From NCBI GenBank assembly GCA_947646735.1, contig CANTFK010000103.1, forward strand, positions 92,618 through 156,617: a DNA stretch of 64,000 nt, in the 5' to 3' direction. Positions 53,007 through 64,000 of this stretch are shown in pieces; the first letter of the stretch is position 1; the number at the start of each line of letters is the position of its first letter. Below the pieces are notes generated by a model. The model did not search any database, was not told where the DNA came from, and was given only the letters and a program-made list of their open reading frames with translations. Position numbers and translations under genes: made by a program. Origin of the DNA: Peronospora farinosa. Its lineage: Eukaryota; Oomycota; Peronosporomycetes; Peronosporales; Peronosporaceae.

Positions 53007-56000
53007 ACGTGGCAATACATGGTATCGCTACCGTCTCAATTACGGTGCAGTGTTGTCATCGCGCTTCAACCTCCTACGGGTAAAAAGGTTCGGTTAGTCA
53101 AGGGAAGACGTAGTCATCATTTCACGCTCATATCACGTGCGCGTGGTCGAACCACCTTGCCAATGCTTCTTATGCCTACTCATTTCGGGTTTGCGAGCAA
53201 CTACTTAGGTTAGCGAGGGTAAAACATCCATAATTTATCCATACCAGCCACATCGTGACTGGGCTTGGTGAGTTGATTTACGGGGCATGAAAGTTGCAAA
53301 ATGAGCATATTCGGATCGTAAGGTGTCGGGAAACACGGCGAATATATTAGGAAAATGTGTTTTAAAGACCAAGATCATGATGAAAAATGTACCAGACGAA
53401 GAACGTGCCCGACAACGAACTATTCTTTGCCTTTCATGCATGTTAGTCTGCGCTGTCTCATAATGTGCTGTTGTGTGTTAGTAGGAAATTTTTGATGATT
53501 TAGCTCATGCAGCACTTTCGATGTAACGTTCGTTGGCGTTATACGACAAGCAACGAAATTCCCTACGCGCTAGAGTAGTAGCACTCCATGAAGGACATTG
53601 GTGGTAAGGTCACTCACAGCAGTCAGAGGAGGTGGAGATTTCGCACCGGCGCCATTTAAAGTAGAGCCTTTTCCAGCACCTAGCACAAAGCAAAGCCTAA
53701 CTAACACTCAAAGCACCTTTGTACTTAGCAAAGTGGTGCAGGGAGACATTCGGAGGAGCACGATACCAGTGCATATGACCAGTGCATTAATAGAAGCGCG
53801 ATATTTAATGGATAGAAACGCAGGTGACATTTCAGAATTAGATTCGCAGCGAAAGCGGTCAAATGTAATGACTCGCAATCAAAGCTTCTCAGCTTTGATA
53901 TCATTGTGATCTTAACGCAGTCGACAATGCGTTCAGCTAAAAGTTTGACATGACTTGGTATTGGTGTCGTATAGTATAATCGAGTTCGAGCTTCATTACG
54001 CAAAGTTGTTGCCAAATGCCGGTGGCGGACGTAGGTGGTTTAACAACTGAATGACCGAATGAATTGGCTACGCTGCAAAGTATGTGCGTGCAGACCCATG
54101 AGCTTGACAGTGGCCGCGTCTGGCGCATGGATTAAGGATCCGCATCGTTTGCTGCCACCAAGAAGCTGACGAGGCGTGTGTTTCTAGTCGGTATAAAGCT
54201 AGGCAGCACGACAAAAGGAAAAGCTGCATCTCATTCAGAAAAAGATTGTGGTTCCTTTGTACATCTTGATCGTGAATAAGCACTGCTTGATCTGCATCAC
54301 GCGACACTAACTAAGAGTTATTTGCTGCTCCATTTATTTGACTGTTACCTACTGAGTGGTTTAGGATGTTCTTACGTTGACGGAGGTGGTTAGTACTATA
54401 TCGCCAACAGGGTTGGGCGTACACTTACCTTTGGGAATACATGTAATACTCTCGTCGATAGCGATCTTACTGGGCAAACTACACACCTAGAGAAAGCAGT
54501 ACGAGACGTAGGCGCACCGACCAGACATACTTCTTGCCAATTAGAAACAGACGACACACGTAACAGCTGAAGGCGAATAGTCATTGGATATACATCGCTT
54601 TCCTTGAACCGTGCTGACTAGGCGAATGAAAGAAAAACGTCTCAAAACCAATATCCTTCTCGACTAGACAGAGTTACGTTGCCTATCGGCAAGTCGGTGG
54701 GATCCTCCGACGCTGGTGAAAGAGGGATCGACAATCCTTTTTATTCAAGGCTAGACTATATCCGGTGTCGCGTATTAGCTTCTTTGATTGAAAAAAACGT
54801 TCGTCACGAGTGTCGGTGGATGATGGATGACCTAATAGATACACGTAATATACAACACCTGTGAACATGTGTTGTTCTATCTTGAAGCCAAATTAGTCGC
54901 TACCTGACCACAACCCATGAATAGTGTTGCACTTCATTCTACAGTTGTATCATGAACCTTAAGCTCCTCGTGCATACATCATTACCCAACAACTGTTCAA
55001 TTATTGGCGTGTAATATCTTGTAGACCCAACAGTTTCCCATATCCTGTTACCACCACCGTGGCATTACGTTGACGCTCGGGAAGCTCAAGCGTGTACCAG
55101 AAGAATGCAAGACGCATTCTTTTAGAGTTTATCTAGGTTGAGCTGTCGATGAGATGAGCTTTCGGACGAATTGAAGGAACTACATGTGAGTAAGATTACT
55201 TAGTTACGCTAATGAATCGATACCTCTTAGCCATCCGATTCCTGTCCTAAATATGCATTGTCCACCTTCTGTCATATGCAGCATGTAGCCTACTCACCTA
55301 GCTACAACATCACCCTTAACAAGGTTGATGCGTCACGACGTTCGACAGTTTGTCAGTTCATTACCTCGCGACTGTTGACAGCGTAATTTTTTTTCCCACC
55401 GCCCCGAGCAAACACCGCACCACCGATTCAGCTCACCGCGAATCTAGCGTCCCGCCATCTACTCGGCAAGAGAGCGCGTTGCAACTTTTAAAGCTTTTGT
55501 CTTGCAAACTTTCGTATGCTCTTGCAGTGTATTGTTACATTTGAAAGCCGACTTTCCTTAGACGACGATCTTATAGCCGCTCGATTGTGTCGCAGGGAAC
55601 AAGGCTTTGATGATTACTTTGTGTTGCACCTATGGTCGGGATGTTTTACGACGATGTCCTCCGTTGCTATGTGCTCAAACTTTGCCGACAAACGACAGTC
55701 AATCAGTCGAGATTGTCGATGATGACGTCCAGAAACCTAGAAGAGCTCCGATATATAGGTCAATTTCGCCAGCTGGCGGCAAGCTGAAGTAGTACAGGCA
55801 CATGCGTCAGCACCAAGGGAAATGTATGGACAGACGGAGCTATCGTGTCGACCAAACTTGATAGGTTTTGTCTAATATTATTATTACAGAAACGCACCTC
55901 TCATCCTATCCTTATGAGACATGAGCCATGGGGCGGCATAACGATTTTGCGCTGTTGCGAAGCCCAACAGCTGTTGACACTGAATGTTTTTTTCTTACCT

Positions 56001-56297
56001 GACAGTGTCGTTACCATAGTGAAATCAAGTGCCAATCGCTCGCCACGCCCCAAATCGAGAAAGGGCGTAGCAGAAAGAGACGAGCTCTTTGTTTTCGTTT
56101 CCCTCCTTCTTTTTGCTCGGTAAACACGCAGTATCTCACACTCGCTCGACCGGTTGTTGCTGTGCAGTCAGCTTTGCAAGGCCAGTGGCTTTATTGTTTT
56201 GATCAGACGACGACAATAACGACAGAAAGGGGGAGTGACTTCTTCACCGAAGCAAAGGAAAATTTAAGGAATAAAAGTGGTTACTTTGACATTCGCC
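53007..56297. other. No recognisable gene; promoter-side region of the 56.3-kb gene
   Basis: Only short ORFs (103 codons or fewer) without known motifs. Composition changes to that of the host-gene segment, and the density of short hairpins falls. The last few hundred bases should hold the promoter and 5' leader of the gene starting at 56298. Confidence 0.45.
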
Positions 56298-58843
56298 ATG
56301 CCTCAGGTAAGTGCGTCGATCTGTCTTTTCATTTTCTGGTAGGAGAGAAAATTTCTCACGCCAATGGTGGTATATATAATAATGTTATTTCATATAGAGT
56401 CTTGTATTCGCGGACCAAGTGCCGACGTATGTGTTCCAAAACGTGACTTTTCAAACGACCGTCATGTTAGTGGATGATTACAAGGCAAAAGTCATGGGGT
56501 ATGTATTCCTTTGTCCCCCTTTCGCTTTATTGTGTCATAACCGACCGTTACAATGTCTAAACGAATTGTTTCGCTTGTCCTACTTGTAGTGTCCACAAGC
56601 CACTGCGAGTGTCTTTACGCTACCATGACACATACGACTTGGTAGACGATCAAGAAGCTGTTCTTCAAGTGGCCTCTAAAGCACATATCAATCCCAATAC
56701 GGGACTGGCAGTGCTGTCAATGAATTTGCACACACTTGTAGCTGCTTGTGATACACGCAACTTTTGTCTCGAAGTTGGCAGTGCTGACTCAAATATTGAA
56801 TCTATATTTTCATCGCCTGTGTGCGTTGTGAAAGAGAAGCTGCAAGTGGTGACACAACCGCCGGACGTCTGGTTTAAAGACGAAGGAGGGCGTGAGAAGT
56901 GCATGACTGTGGCTTTGACTTTGATGCCGGCACCTGGAGCATTTCTTGAAGACCGTGTGGTGCCATTGAATGTACGGTTACTGTACGAGTCAGGGGATAT
57001 AGTGCTGAACCATAGCATCTTGAGACTGTTTCCTGACATGAGACCTAACATGACCAATGGTTGCGTGACGGTATCGTTCCGGATTGATGATGTATCAAAG
57101 AATCATCAGGGACAGTCATTTATGCTGGAAATCGGACCGGAGCAACAGGATGGTAGCTCTATGTTTCAAGATATTGCACCAACACGAACGTCAGCGATTT
57201 CTATTCGATCCAAGCGCAACAAAAGAAAACTCAATGCACAAACAGCAGCGGCAGCGGTGGCTGCAGCTTCTAGAGGTACGCGTGCTTCACCTCGAAGCGT
57301 TACGGGCACGCCTCAAGCGCCTTATATGGGTACGACCGGAGCTCAAAATTCTTCACAGGAAATGAATGGAGGAGTTGTGACGACGGAGACGCATCCACAA
57401 CGTGCTCGCAAGTACATGGCTACAAGTAGCGGCACGGGATACGACATGATGCAGTTGCAATCGCAACAACCAGTGGTATCGATGTCTTGGAGCAGTCAGT
57501 TGATGCAGCCCAGTGCCAGCGTCGAGTCCCCAATGCAGCAGCAGATACCGCAGAATCAGCAGGCTCCTGTCCAGACCCCAGGTAGCGGAGCTGGCAGTAG
57601 TCCTAGAGCAATTGAATGGGCGCTTGCTGGCTTCGAGATCCATCCCGATGGCTCAATTAACTCTGCACGGCCAATCTATCGCTGCCCGCGGTGCCAGCGG
57701 CTAAATGGTGTGGACATGCTAGCGGTGGGCCCCGCAGTTTCGCACAGCCCGCAGTGCGTGTTCTCTCCCAATCGTAGCAACGACACCATGATGTACCGTT
57801 CTCAGAGAGAACGGGCGCTTATAAACCAGCAGCAGCGTGGATATGCAGCTTACCCGCAGCTGCCTGAACAGGGTATGGGTGTGAGTGCACCTCATAATTC
57901 CATCACAAACAGCTACGGTAGCAGCGCTATGGTCGATTCCTCGTCGCTGAATGTGGAGCGGAACACTGTCAATATTATGTTAAAGTCGGAGGACGTATCA
58001 CCGAAAACACTGGACGATTTTACAACGTCGTCAACTCAGCGACCTTCTATGACGATATCTCCATACATGAACAAAGTGACGACCGAAGGGAGTATGCCTG
58101 AAAACAGTGGGCAGAAACAGGAACTCACATCGGGAATCGGTAACTTGTTTGAGAGCAATGCATTCCACAACCAAATGGATATGATTAGCACGGAGAAGCT
58201 GTTTTTGAACAAGAAAATTGCAATAGAAGATGACCCGGCCTTTGACTTACAACAACAGCAGGCTCAAAATTATCGGCAGGACATGAGCTTATATTCCGGA
58301 GGCGTCATTGGTACGTCGCTCTTTAACGAAATGACCAGTATGGGGATCAATCTCGACCCTTACGACAAGGGCGAGCCTCAGCTGCTAGGAGAGCTTGTTG
58401 GCCTCGGGCGAAGTGGTATTACAGAGGCACCTAACGGTGAAGATCAAGTCTTTTATATCCTGGCTCGAATGTACACGGATGCGCAGGAGCAGAAGCTTGG
58501 TTTGCCAGCTTTCGACCAGTTCCAACGCATGGTAAGTGGCGTTGTGCGTGCTGCAAAATGGGAAGGGATTTAATCTTTTATGTTTGTCTACTTTTCTTTC
58601 TTTGCTCTGTTTCAGCTTGGATTCTACAGTGAAGCTCAAGACGACGTTCAGACGCAAGTACTGTTTCACCCATGGCGAGGTGTTTGTTTGTCTGTAACAG
58701 AGCGCGAGAAGATCACGTCTCAGTTTGTGAACGAGCTGGAATGTGACTCGCAGGCAGTGCATTCCTTACCCAAGTATCAACACAATCTCATCATGTTACG
58801 TGAGGATGCACTCATGTTCTATTGGAGCCAATCACTCGTATGA
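56298..58843 (+). CDS. Conserved-looking oomycete protein of unknown function (759 aa, four exons)
   Basis: Exons by GT-AG reading: 56298-56306, 56398-56498, 56590-58531 and 58616-58843, which add to 2280 bp in frame. The first coding exon holds only three codons, so the start is the least certain part. Residues about 5-215 look like a beta-rich folded domain (YVFQNVTFQTTVMLVDDYKA, VPLNVRLLYESGDIVL, GCVTVSFRIDDVS). A basic patch follows (RSKRNKRKL, possible nuclear signal), then a Gln/Ser-rich region. A Cys pair CPRCQRLNG near residue 401 with a further Cys some 25 residues on may bind zinc. The C-terminus is helical (VFYILARMYTDAQEQK, LPAFDQFQRM). I do not recognise the family. A role in transcription is only a guess from the nuclear signal and Gln-rich tract. 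Confidence 0.8.
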
Positions 58844-59262
58844 GGTGGTGCTGTGATGGAGGGAGAATAGAGCAGACTACAGACGTAGCGTTGTCTTTGA
58901 AGGGCAAATATGTGCCAAACACGTACATACGACTATTGTATGGTGGTTTGTGGTGAGAGTACCTATTGTCGAGGTAGTAAATGCGTTTTATGCACAAGTG
59001 TGTGAGATGCATGTAGAAAGTAGTGTAGTCACAAATGCCGTCCAAGTCCAAAAAAACTTCTTCCCATTGGTTATTGTTTTGACTACCACAACAAAAAAGG
59101 TATCTGATGGGTACAGTATACCAGACCTATAGTGCGTAATACAAACCCTCTCTTTAGTCATACTTTATGTGGTCCACGTGGATCGTTCCGGCCAGACATT
59201 CTCGAATGCCAGTACCGAAGTTTCCAAAGAGAGATCGATCACTTAAGACTAAAACATAGATC
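58844..59262. other. Intergenic gap between two convergently unlinked host genes
   Basis: About 420 bp containing the 3' region of the preceding gene and the promoter of the p23 gene, both on the plus strand. No ORF of note and no motif I can assign. Confidence 0.45.
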
Positions 59263-59845
59263 ATGTCCGAGACCAAGGCTTTATGGGCGCCTGTCAAATG
59301 GGCACAGCGCAAGGATGCGTTATATGTGACTGTGGATCTTCCAGATGTCAAGGATGAGAAAGTGACGCTTGGCAGCAAGAACCTTACGTTTAAGTACGTG
59401 TCCCACATAAATTAATACCTTTGTTAAGAGTATTAATTTATGCATTTCTATAAATTTCTACAGGGGTACGAGTAATGGTCAACTGTATGAAGTGTCACTG
59501 GACTTTTATAAGGAAGTAGATGTTGAAGCCAAGGACAGTATTTGGGCCAAAACGGACCGTAATGTGCACTTTCATATTGTCAAGAAGGAGCAGAATGAGG
59601 AATTTTGGCCACGTCTTTTGACAGACAAGCACTTGGAGAAGACAAATGTGAAGGTGGACTGGAGCAAGTTTGTGGATGAAGATGAAGAGGAAGAACAAAG
59701 TGGCTTTGATATGAGCGCGCTTAATGGCGGTGGAGGTTTCGACATTAACCAGATGATGGCGGCTCAGAATGCTGCTGGTATGATGGGAGAAGGCAGTGAC
59801 AGTGATGATGAAGAACTGCCTGATCTGGACTCCAATGACCAGTAA
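59263..59845 (+). CDS. Hsp90 co-chaperone p23/Sba1 (170 aa, two exons)
   Basis: Exon 1 is 59263-59393 and exon 2 is 59464-59845, with a 70-bp GT-AG intron that splits a Lys codon. Residues about 4-105 form a CS domain (LWAPVKWAQRKDALYVTVDL, then SLDFYKEVD). It ends in the p23 signature FWPRLLTDKH and VKVDWSKFVDEDEEEE. The acidic tail with Gly/Met-rich spacing (DMSALNGGGGFDINQMM, then DSDDEELPDLD) is also typical. p23 binds ATP-bound Hsp90 in the cytosol and slows its ATPase during client maturation. Length and layout match the family, and the gene appears intact. Confidence 0.93.
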
Positions 59846-60314
59846 TTGGACGCTCGAAGCAGCAGCAGCAGAAGAGAGAGAGATTGTGGATGAAGGTGCG
59901 AGGACTAGAGGACATTGACACTGGATCATCTTTTGCTATTAGCTCGCTTTGTGTTGGTTTTTTGCGATAACGTGCGAAGGAATACACTGCACATGTTGTG
60001 TTTGTGTTTGCTATGATTTGATGGGGTTTTGTGGGTTTGTGCCAGATTTTGTTGCAAGAAGAGGAAGGTAGTTAGTTCATTTTAAAGATACTTCAACGCA
60101 AATGTAGTTGATGTAGTGATGACAGGAAACGCTACATGGCATAAACTTAATTTGTGAAAGGCACTCACGCGGCTAAGCAAAACATGCCTTTGCCTTCGGG
60201 ATGCTTTTGAAACCGGACGTTGGAAAAGAGAATCTTGCGCACCGAGGATTTCCATACGGGAGATTTACGCTGATCACTGCCGCAGTACAAAACCAGACGT
60301 TACATCCACTTTAT
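59846..60314. other. Intergenic, 3' region of p23 gene and of the PHD gene
   Basis: The convergent ends of the p23 gene (plus) and the PHD-finger gene (minus) meet here. No other coding sequence is visible. Confidence 0.4.
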
Positions 60315-61811
60315 TCACGTGTTTGTCATTGATACAAATGTAATATTACGTGTATAACAACTCACCTCTCTAACTTCCAGTTGAGTTGACTCTCGTACTC
60401 GATCTCGACAAAGTCGCAGATATCCTTGAAGGAACCCTAAAACACAGGGGTGATGTTTGACCATTGCACACGAATCGTCAGGCAGCGCGACCATTGAAAT
60501 CGCTACATCTACGAGTTGGCCTGCCACGTACTTTGCCGTCGGGCAAAATGGTTAGTGCATGCGCGATCATATCTCCGTACGTGACGCTCGCCACCGGTTT
60601 CCGGTATTCTAATTAGTAGCAAGTGACTAGTCAATACAACTAACAGAGTATAATTTACTAGCGATAATGCACTCGACCACGTACGATTTTCCGGGATGTC
60701 TGCCAAAGTGTTTTCTTGACAAGGTGGACAGTACCATGTCTCGGGTGGTTCGTCAAGCGGATTCAGACCCACACAACTCATATGGTACCAGTTAGACCGG
60801 TCAAGACATTTTTTATTGTCGCACGCAATCATGTTCCCATAGCTACTACCCTTGCAAATGCAATACAGCCGTCCTTTTCGCTTCTTCGTTTGTATTACAC
60901 CAGCGTCGTTATTATCAGGTTTTTCTTGACCACGTGTTTTACATTTTTTATTCTTTTGGTTCACTGCACGCCGTTTCTTGACCACCAACGGACGCATCAC
61001 GCTATCAAGCTCAGCTCCATCCACTTGTTCATGGTCGTACAGATCGTCAGCCTCTATCTCAGCCCATTCAGCCTCGACACCTAGAACAATGTGGTTTGTT
61101 CTTTGCCGGCTTTGATTCTCATTGTCGTCGTCATCATAATTCTGGTTTTTGCAATCCAACCGATACATAGGCCGAGATCGAAGAATCTCTGCAGCTTCAA
61201 CAGTATTACTTGACCCTGTAAGCTGCCAATTAGCAGCAATTTGTTGCATAAGCATAAAGAAATCACCAGAATGGTCTGTAAAAACTTCTTACGAAAGTCA
61301 TGAATGACGTGATGCTGGAACTTTCGTCTGTCTTTTTGCACTCGACGTTAAAGTGTCTTTGGTTGCAAAAAGTCGTATAACTTAGTACTTAATAAGCCAC
61401 TACAATTTAACATTACAACTTACCTGGCAACTAGTATTGCCAATTGCTCTCTTGAACTCCCTGGAACTTCTGGAAGGTCGTGAAACGTCATATACTTGCG
61501 CAATGCATTCAACTGCACGAATTCGACAAACGGATTCAAATTGGATCATTGTAAAAGGTGCAAGAACCATGTTTAAACTCTTCATCCGTCCGTAACATTG
61601 ACGTTCTATGCAAAATAAAGCGAAAAGGTCCGACTTGACGTCATTGAAACTTTATAGTGCACCTTCGTACCTGCAATCGAGTGAAATCCACCGCCATATT
61701 CATTGGGTATTGATTGCATTCTCCTGGCAATATGAATGGCGATGAAATTATCAAGTTGTTAGCGCTAATGTCCGCACTAGACGCAGGCACGTCTTCCTGC
61801 GGATCCGCCAT
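60315..61811 (-). CDS. PHD-finger protein, ING-like (several exons)
   Basis: ATG at 61811 begins exon 1 (to about 61671, GT donor). Exon 2 ends at 61424 (CAG|GTAAGT) and starts somewhere at 61579-61607. Exon 3 begins near 61222 and carries an acidic then basic linker (VVKKRRAVNQKNKK). The PHD finger follows: YCICKGSSYGNMIACDNKKC, WYHMSCVGL, WYCPPC, a Cys4-His-Cys3 pattern that closely resembles ING proteins, which read methylated H3K4. Coding beyond the finger is unclear. A donor near 60690 could join an exon at 60315-60527 that starts after GGCAG. The N-terminus is not clearly the ING helical domain, so only the finger is firm. It acts in the nucleus by family knowledge. Confidence 0.75.
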
Positions 61812-61936
61812 GATGCTTCTATATGAATGTTGATTCTTTTTTGTATAAAGCAATTTTGGCCAATCTTGCGCCGGCTTGCACTTAAAGAGCACTATTTCTT
61901 GTATAGCTACTGTACTATTGTATCATTTTTGGGGGA

Positions 61937-62180
61937 GTTTTTGTTAATTAGCCCACCTTTTTAAATTTGTCTAAATCTGAATGGTCAGAATCGCAAATGA
62001 GAACATCTCATTTTGAGCTTACAAAAACATTCATTAAACGTCACAGTTTTTATAAGTTAATGTTTTTAATGGAGATAAAAGCTCACATTATTATCGACGA
62101 CCTATTTCTACTTCTAAAAGGGTGAAAAAACTTTCATATTTGGACAAATTTGGAAAGGTGGGCTAATTAGTAAAAAAGTG
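61937..62180. mobile_element. Small inverted-repeat element (MITE-like)
   Basis: The ends share about 38 bp in inverted orientation: left TTAATTAGCCCACCTTT then AAATTTGTC, right the complement of the same with few mismatches. The total is about 244 bp with no ORF. The exact ends and target duplication are uncertain. Confidence 0.65.
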
Positions 62181-63490
62181 CCAGATATCTAGCGCCCCCA
62201 TTTGTTAAGTTACTAAAGTAGTCATTTGAATCTGGCACTGCTTTAGGTTGTGGGACCGACGTGCGTCGTTCTCGAATAATATCGGTAGTCTTTCGTGTCC
62301 AGACCAAACAATGTCGCTGTACGGTGCTTGTCACCTGCGGTAATAGCTCTCGAAGTTGTCTGGCTATGGCACGTTGACATAGCATCAGACGAAATTTAAA
62401 TATATTCGTGTCAGTTCGCCGGTACTCTCGCTTCGCTACGGCTTGTCTCGGTGGTATTTGGTGAGCTGTATCTGGACTACCTTGGATAGTCCTGGCGCGC
62501 GTGTTTGCTAGAAAGCACTGAAGCCGTCAAAGCTCCCATCAATCTCCTGTCCAGTGGCAGATAAATCATGCCAACAGTCTTGCGCGCACGGGCATGTCCA
62601 GCAGTTGTGTTCCAGTGTTTCTTGCACCCTTTGGCAGCATCGGATCTTGCGGCAATTGGTATCTTGCCCTCAGTATGGATAATAAAGAATTTCAGTTGCC
62701 CACTCTATAAACGATCCAAACTTAAAACGCAGTGAGCTCGATCCTATGAGCATATGTTTTTGGCTGGCGTCTGCTATAAGCTGCCGTCTGCCACGCATTC
62801 ACCCGCAGAGTCCGGAGCGTCACTAATTTCCGTGTCATCGACTTTTCGGATCTTTATACCGATGAGACAATTGTTTCTTCGAGGCCAATTGTACGAGTTT
62901 GTTCTCGATCGCTCCACGAAAACCCGTGGATAAACGGATTCGCATAGAGTACGATACTCTCTGGCCATGTCGGAGCCGCTTGCACGCGGCAACCGTCCTC
63001 TGATCCTCGAATTTGCTCGCGCCAATTTTTGAACGAATGCCGTTGCTGTATTGTTTCAAGGCGATGACGCTCCGCTGATAGGTCTGAGTCCACCATGATG
63101 CCGCTGCTGACGCAGCCCCATCGTAAGGTATTTTTATGTGTAGGACTGTGACAGGTGTAGGATGACGCAGGTGTAGGTCTTTTCGCATCGACCTACAGCT
63201 ACGCTTAGCTATCAGCACAATCGCTAGGCCCCATCGTCGCAGCTTGGCTTGTTGATGCGTGGTTGCGCCTACCGTGGGAATGACAAAGGAGTAAGTTTAA
63301 TCCTCAATTTGATGCCGCAGTTGAAGTTCCGTGATAGTATAGGACTGAATCTTGTCATACGGGTTCCGTAGCATTAAAGAATTCCTTTGCTAGTCCGCAA
63401 TCCATGAATTTTTGGCCCAAGAATACGCAGACCAGAATGCTTCCTCCTCTGCTGTCATTGCCCGGAGAGCGTGACGGAGTGGTCGTGAGA
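62181..63490. other. No recognisable gene
   Basis: Overlapping short ORFs (up to 127 codons) show no domain I know. No repeat or RNA gene is evident. It borders an LTR on the right. Confidence 0.4.
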
Positions 63491-63854
63491 TGTAGACGGG
63501 CACTTCTACCAAGTTGCCTCGTACTACTTAGCGCAAACCTTCAGCACAAGCGAAAAAGCGGTTAGACCGTCTTACCTTCGCGTGCGAGGGTGGATGTGGG
63601 TTGGTCGACTGCTTAAGCAGTCGTACCACCAGTTGCCTCTCGCTTTAGCGAGAGCGCAACGAACCTCTGAACAAGAAGTCACTGACGTCACACAGAAGCT
63701 TTTTCAGCTTCTCGTGCGTGGTGCTTACGTTTAGTGAATTCAAGACTGATTTATATTTAATAGAATGTAACTAAATATAAATCTAACTACTGATTGGTTA
63801 TTATGTAATGATGGGTGCCATCTCTATAGATGCCCATCCCAACGTGCGAGCTTA
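63491..63854 (-). repeat. Family D-like LTR, interrupted
   Basis: It begins TGTAGACGGG and follows the D2 LTR through GCGGTTAGACCGTCTTACC and ACTGATTTATATTTAATA to ACGTGCGAGCTTA, where a family A LTR starts. It is more diverged than the other D LTRs. No primer site is seen on its left side, so it may be a solo LTR. The rest of it would lie beyond the window. Confidence 0.75.
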
Positions 63855-64000
63855 TGTAATGGGGCACCCTCCGACTATACTGATTACAGTATAGTCTACT
63901 TTCACTGATTACAGTGAAAGCAGGTGCCTCAATTACCTCTCTTACACAAGAGGCAGAGGAAGCTTTACTTCTAAACAAACGCTTAGAAGTAGAGGAAAAG
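63855..64000 (-). repeat. Family A LTR, start only (runs off the window)
   Basis: The first 146 bases match the family A LTRs without a difference that I can see. It interrupts the D-like LTR, so this is a third, recent family A insertion. Whether a full element follows cannot be seen. Confidence 0.88.

Noticed and set aside
56590..57260. Rel/NF-kB-like DNA-binding domain in the 759-residue protein
   Set aside because: Only a general impression of beta strands. The conserved DNA-contact loop is not present, so no family is claimed.
1..64000. CRISPR arrays, rRNA or tRNA genes, bacterial operons
   Set aside because: No regularly spaced direct repeats of CRISPR type, no rRNA-like sequence and no cloverleaf that I could identify. 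The content is eukaryotic.

Overview
The window looks like nuclear DNA from a plant-pathogenic oomycete, most likely a downy mildew or Phytophthora relative (inference). The pointers are an RxLR-type effector gene with WY/LWY-like modules, a second fragment of LWY-effector type, host genes with short GT-AG introns, and dense Ty3/gypsy retrotransposons. Most of the window is mobile DNA. Confident host genes lie only at about 56.3-61.8 kb.

Layout. 1-3.1 kb: no recognisable gene. 3.17-19.07 kb: a tandem Ty3/gypsy element, here family A, arranged LTR-internal-LTR-internal-LTR, transcribed on the minus strand and bounded by one 5-bp target duplication (CATTT). It interrupts the 3' end of an RxLR effector gene whose body lies at 19.08-20.26 kb. 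The right-hand copy has open gag and pol frames joined by a textbook -1 frameshift signal. The left-hand copy is broken in gag and pol. Each copy also carries a long ORF on the opposite strand (588 codons). 20.7-22.5 kb: a weak LINE-like remnant and a pogo/Tigger deletion derivative. 22.6-27.7 kb: a defective plus-strand gypsy element (family D, copy D1) with a captured Ty1/copia tail. 28.9-30.6 kb: a decayed non-LTR retrotransposon. 32.9-35.1 kb: a decayed pogo/Tigger transposon with recognisable ends. 36.0-53.0 kb: a second family D element (D2, minus strand), split by a nested gypsy element (family C, 40.5-48.1 kb). D2 carries a piece of an LWY-type effector inside its integrase. 56.3-61.8 kb: a 759-residue protein of unknown function, an Hsp90 co-chaperone p23, and an ING-like PHD-finger protein. 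63.5 kb to the end: a family D LTR interrupted by another family A LTR that runs off the window.

How things fit together. In all three gypsy families the strand opposite the integrase/chromodomain end carries an ORF that starts just inside the 3' LTR. It is intact twice in family A, broken by two stops in family C, and decayed in family D. It encodes an acidic/Ser-rich N-terminus, a Trp/Cys-containing middle and a C-terminal coiled coil. This is the best candidate here for an undescribed system. A second unusual signal is that family A, LTRs and coding regions alike, is tiled with short inverted repeats that I do not see at similar density in the host genes. All names rest on motifs read by eye; no database search was possible.
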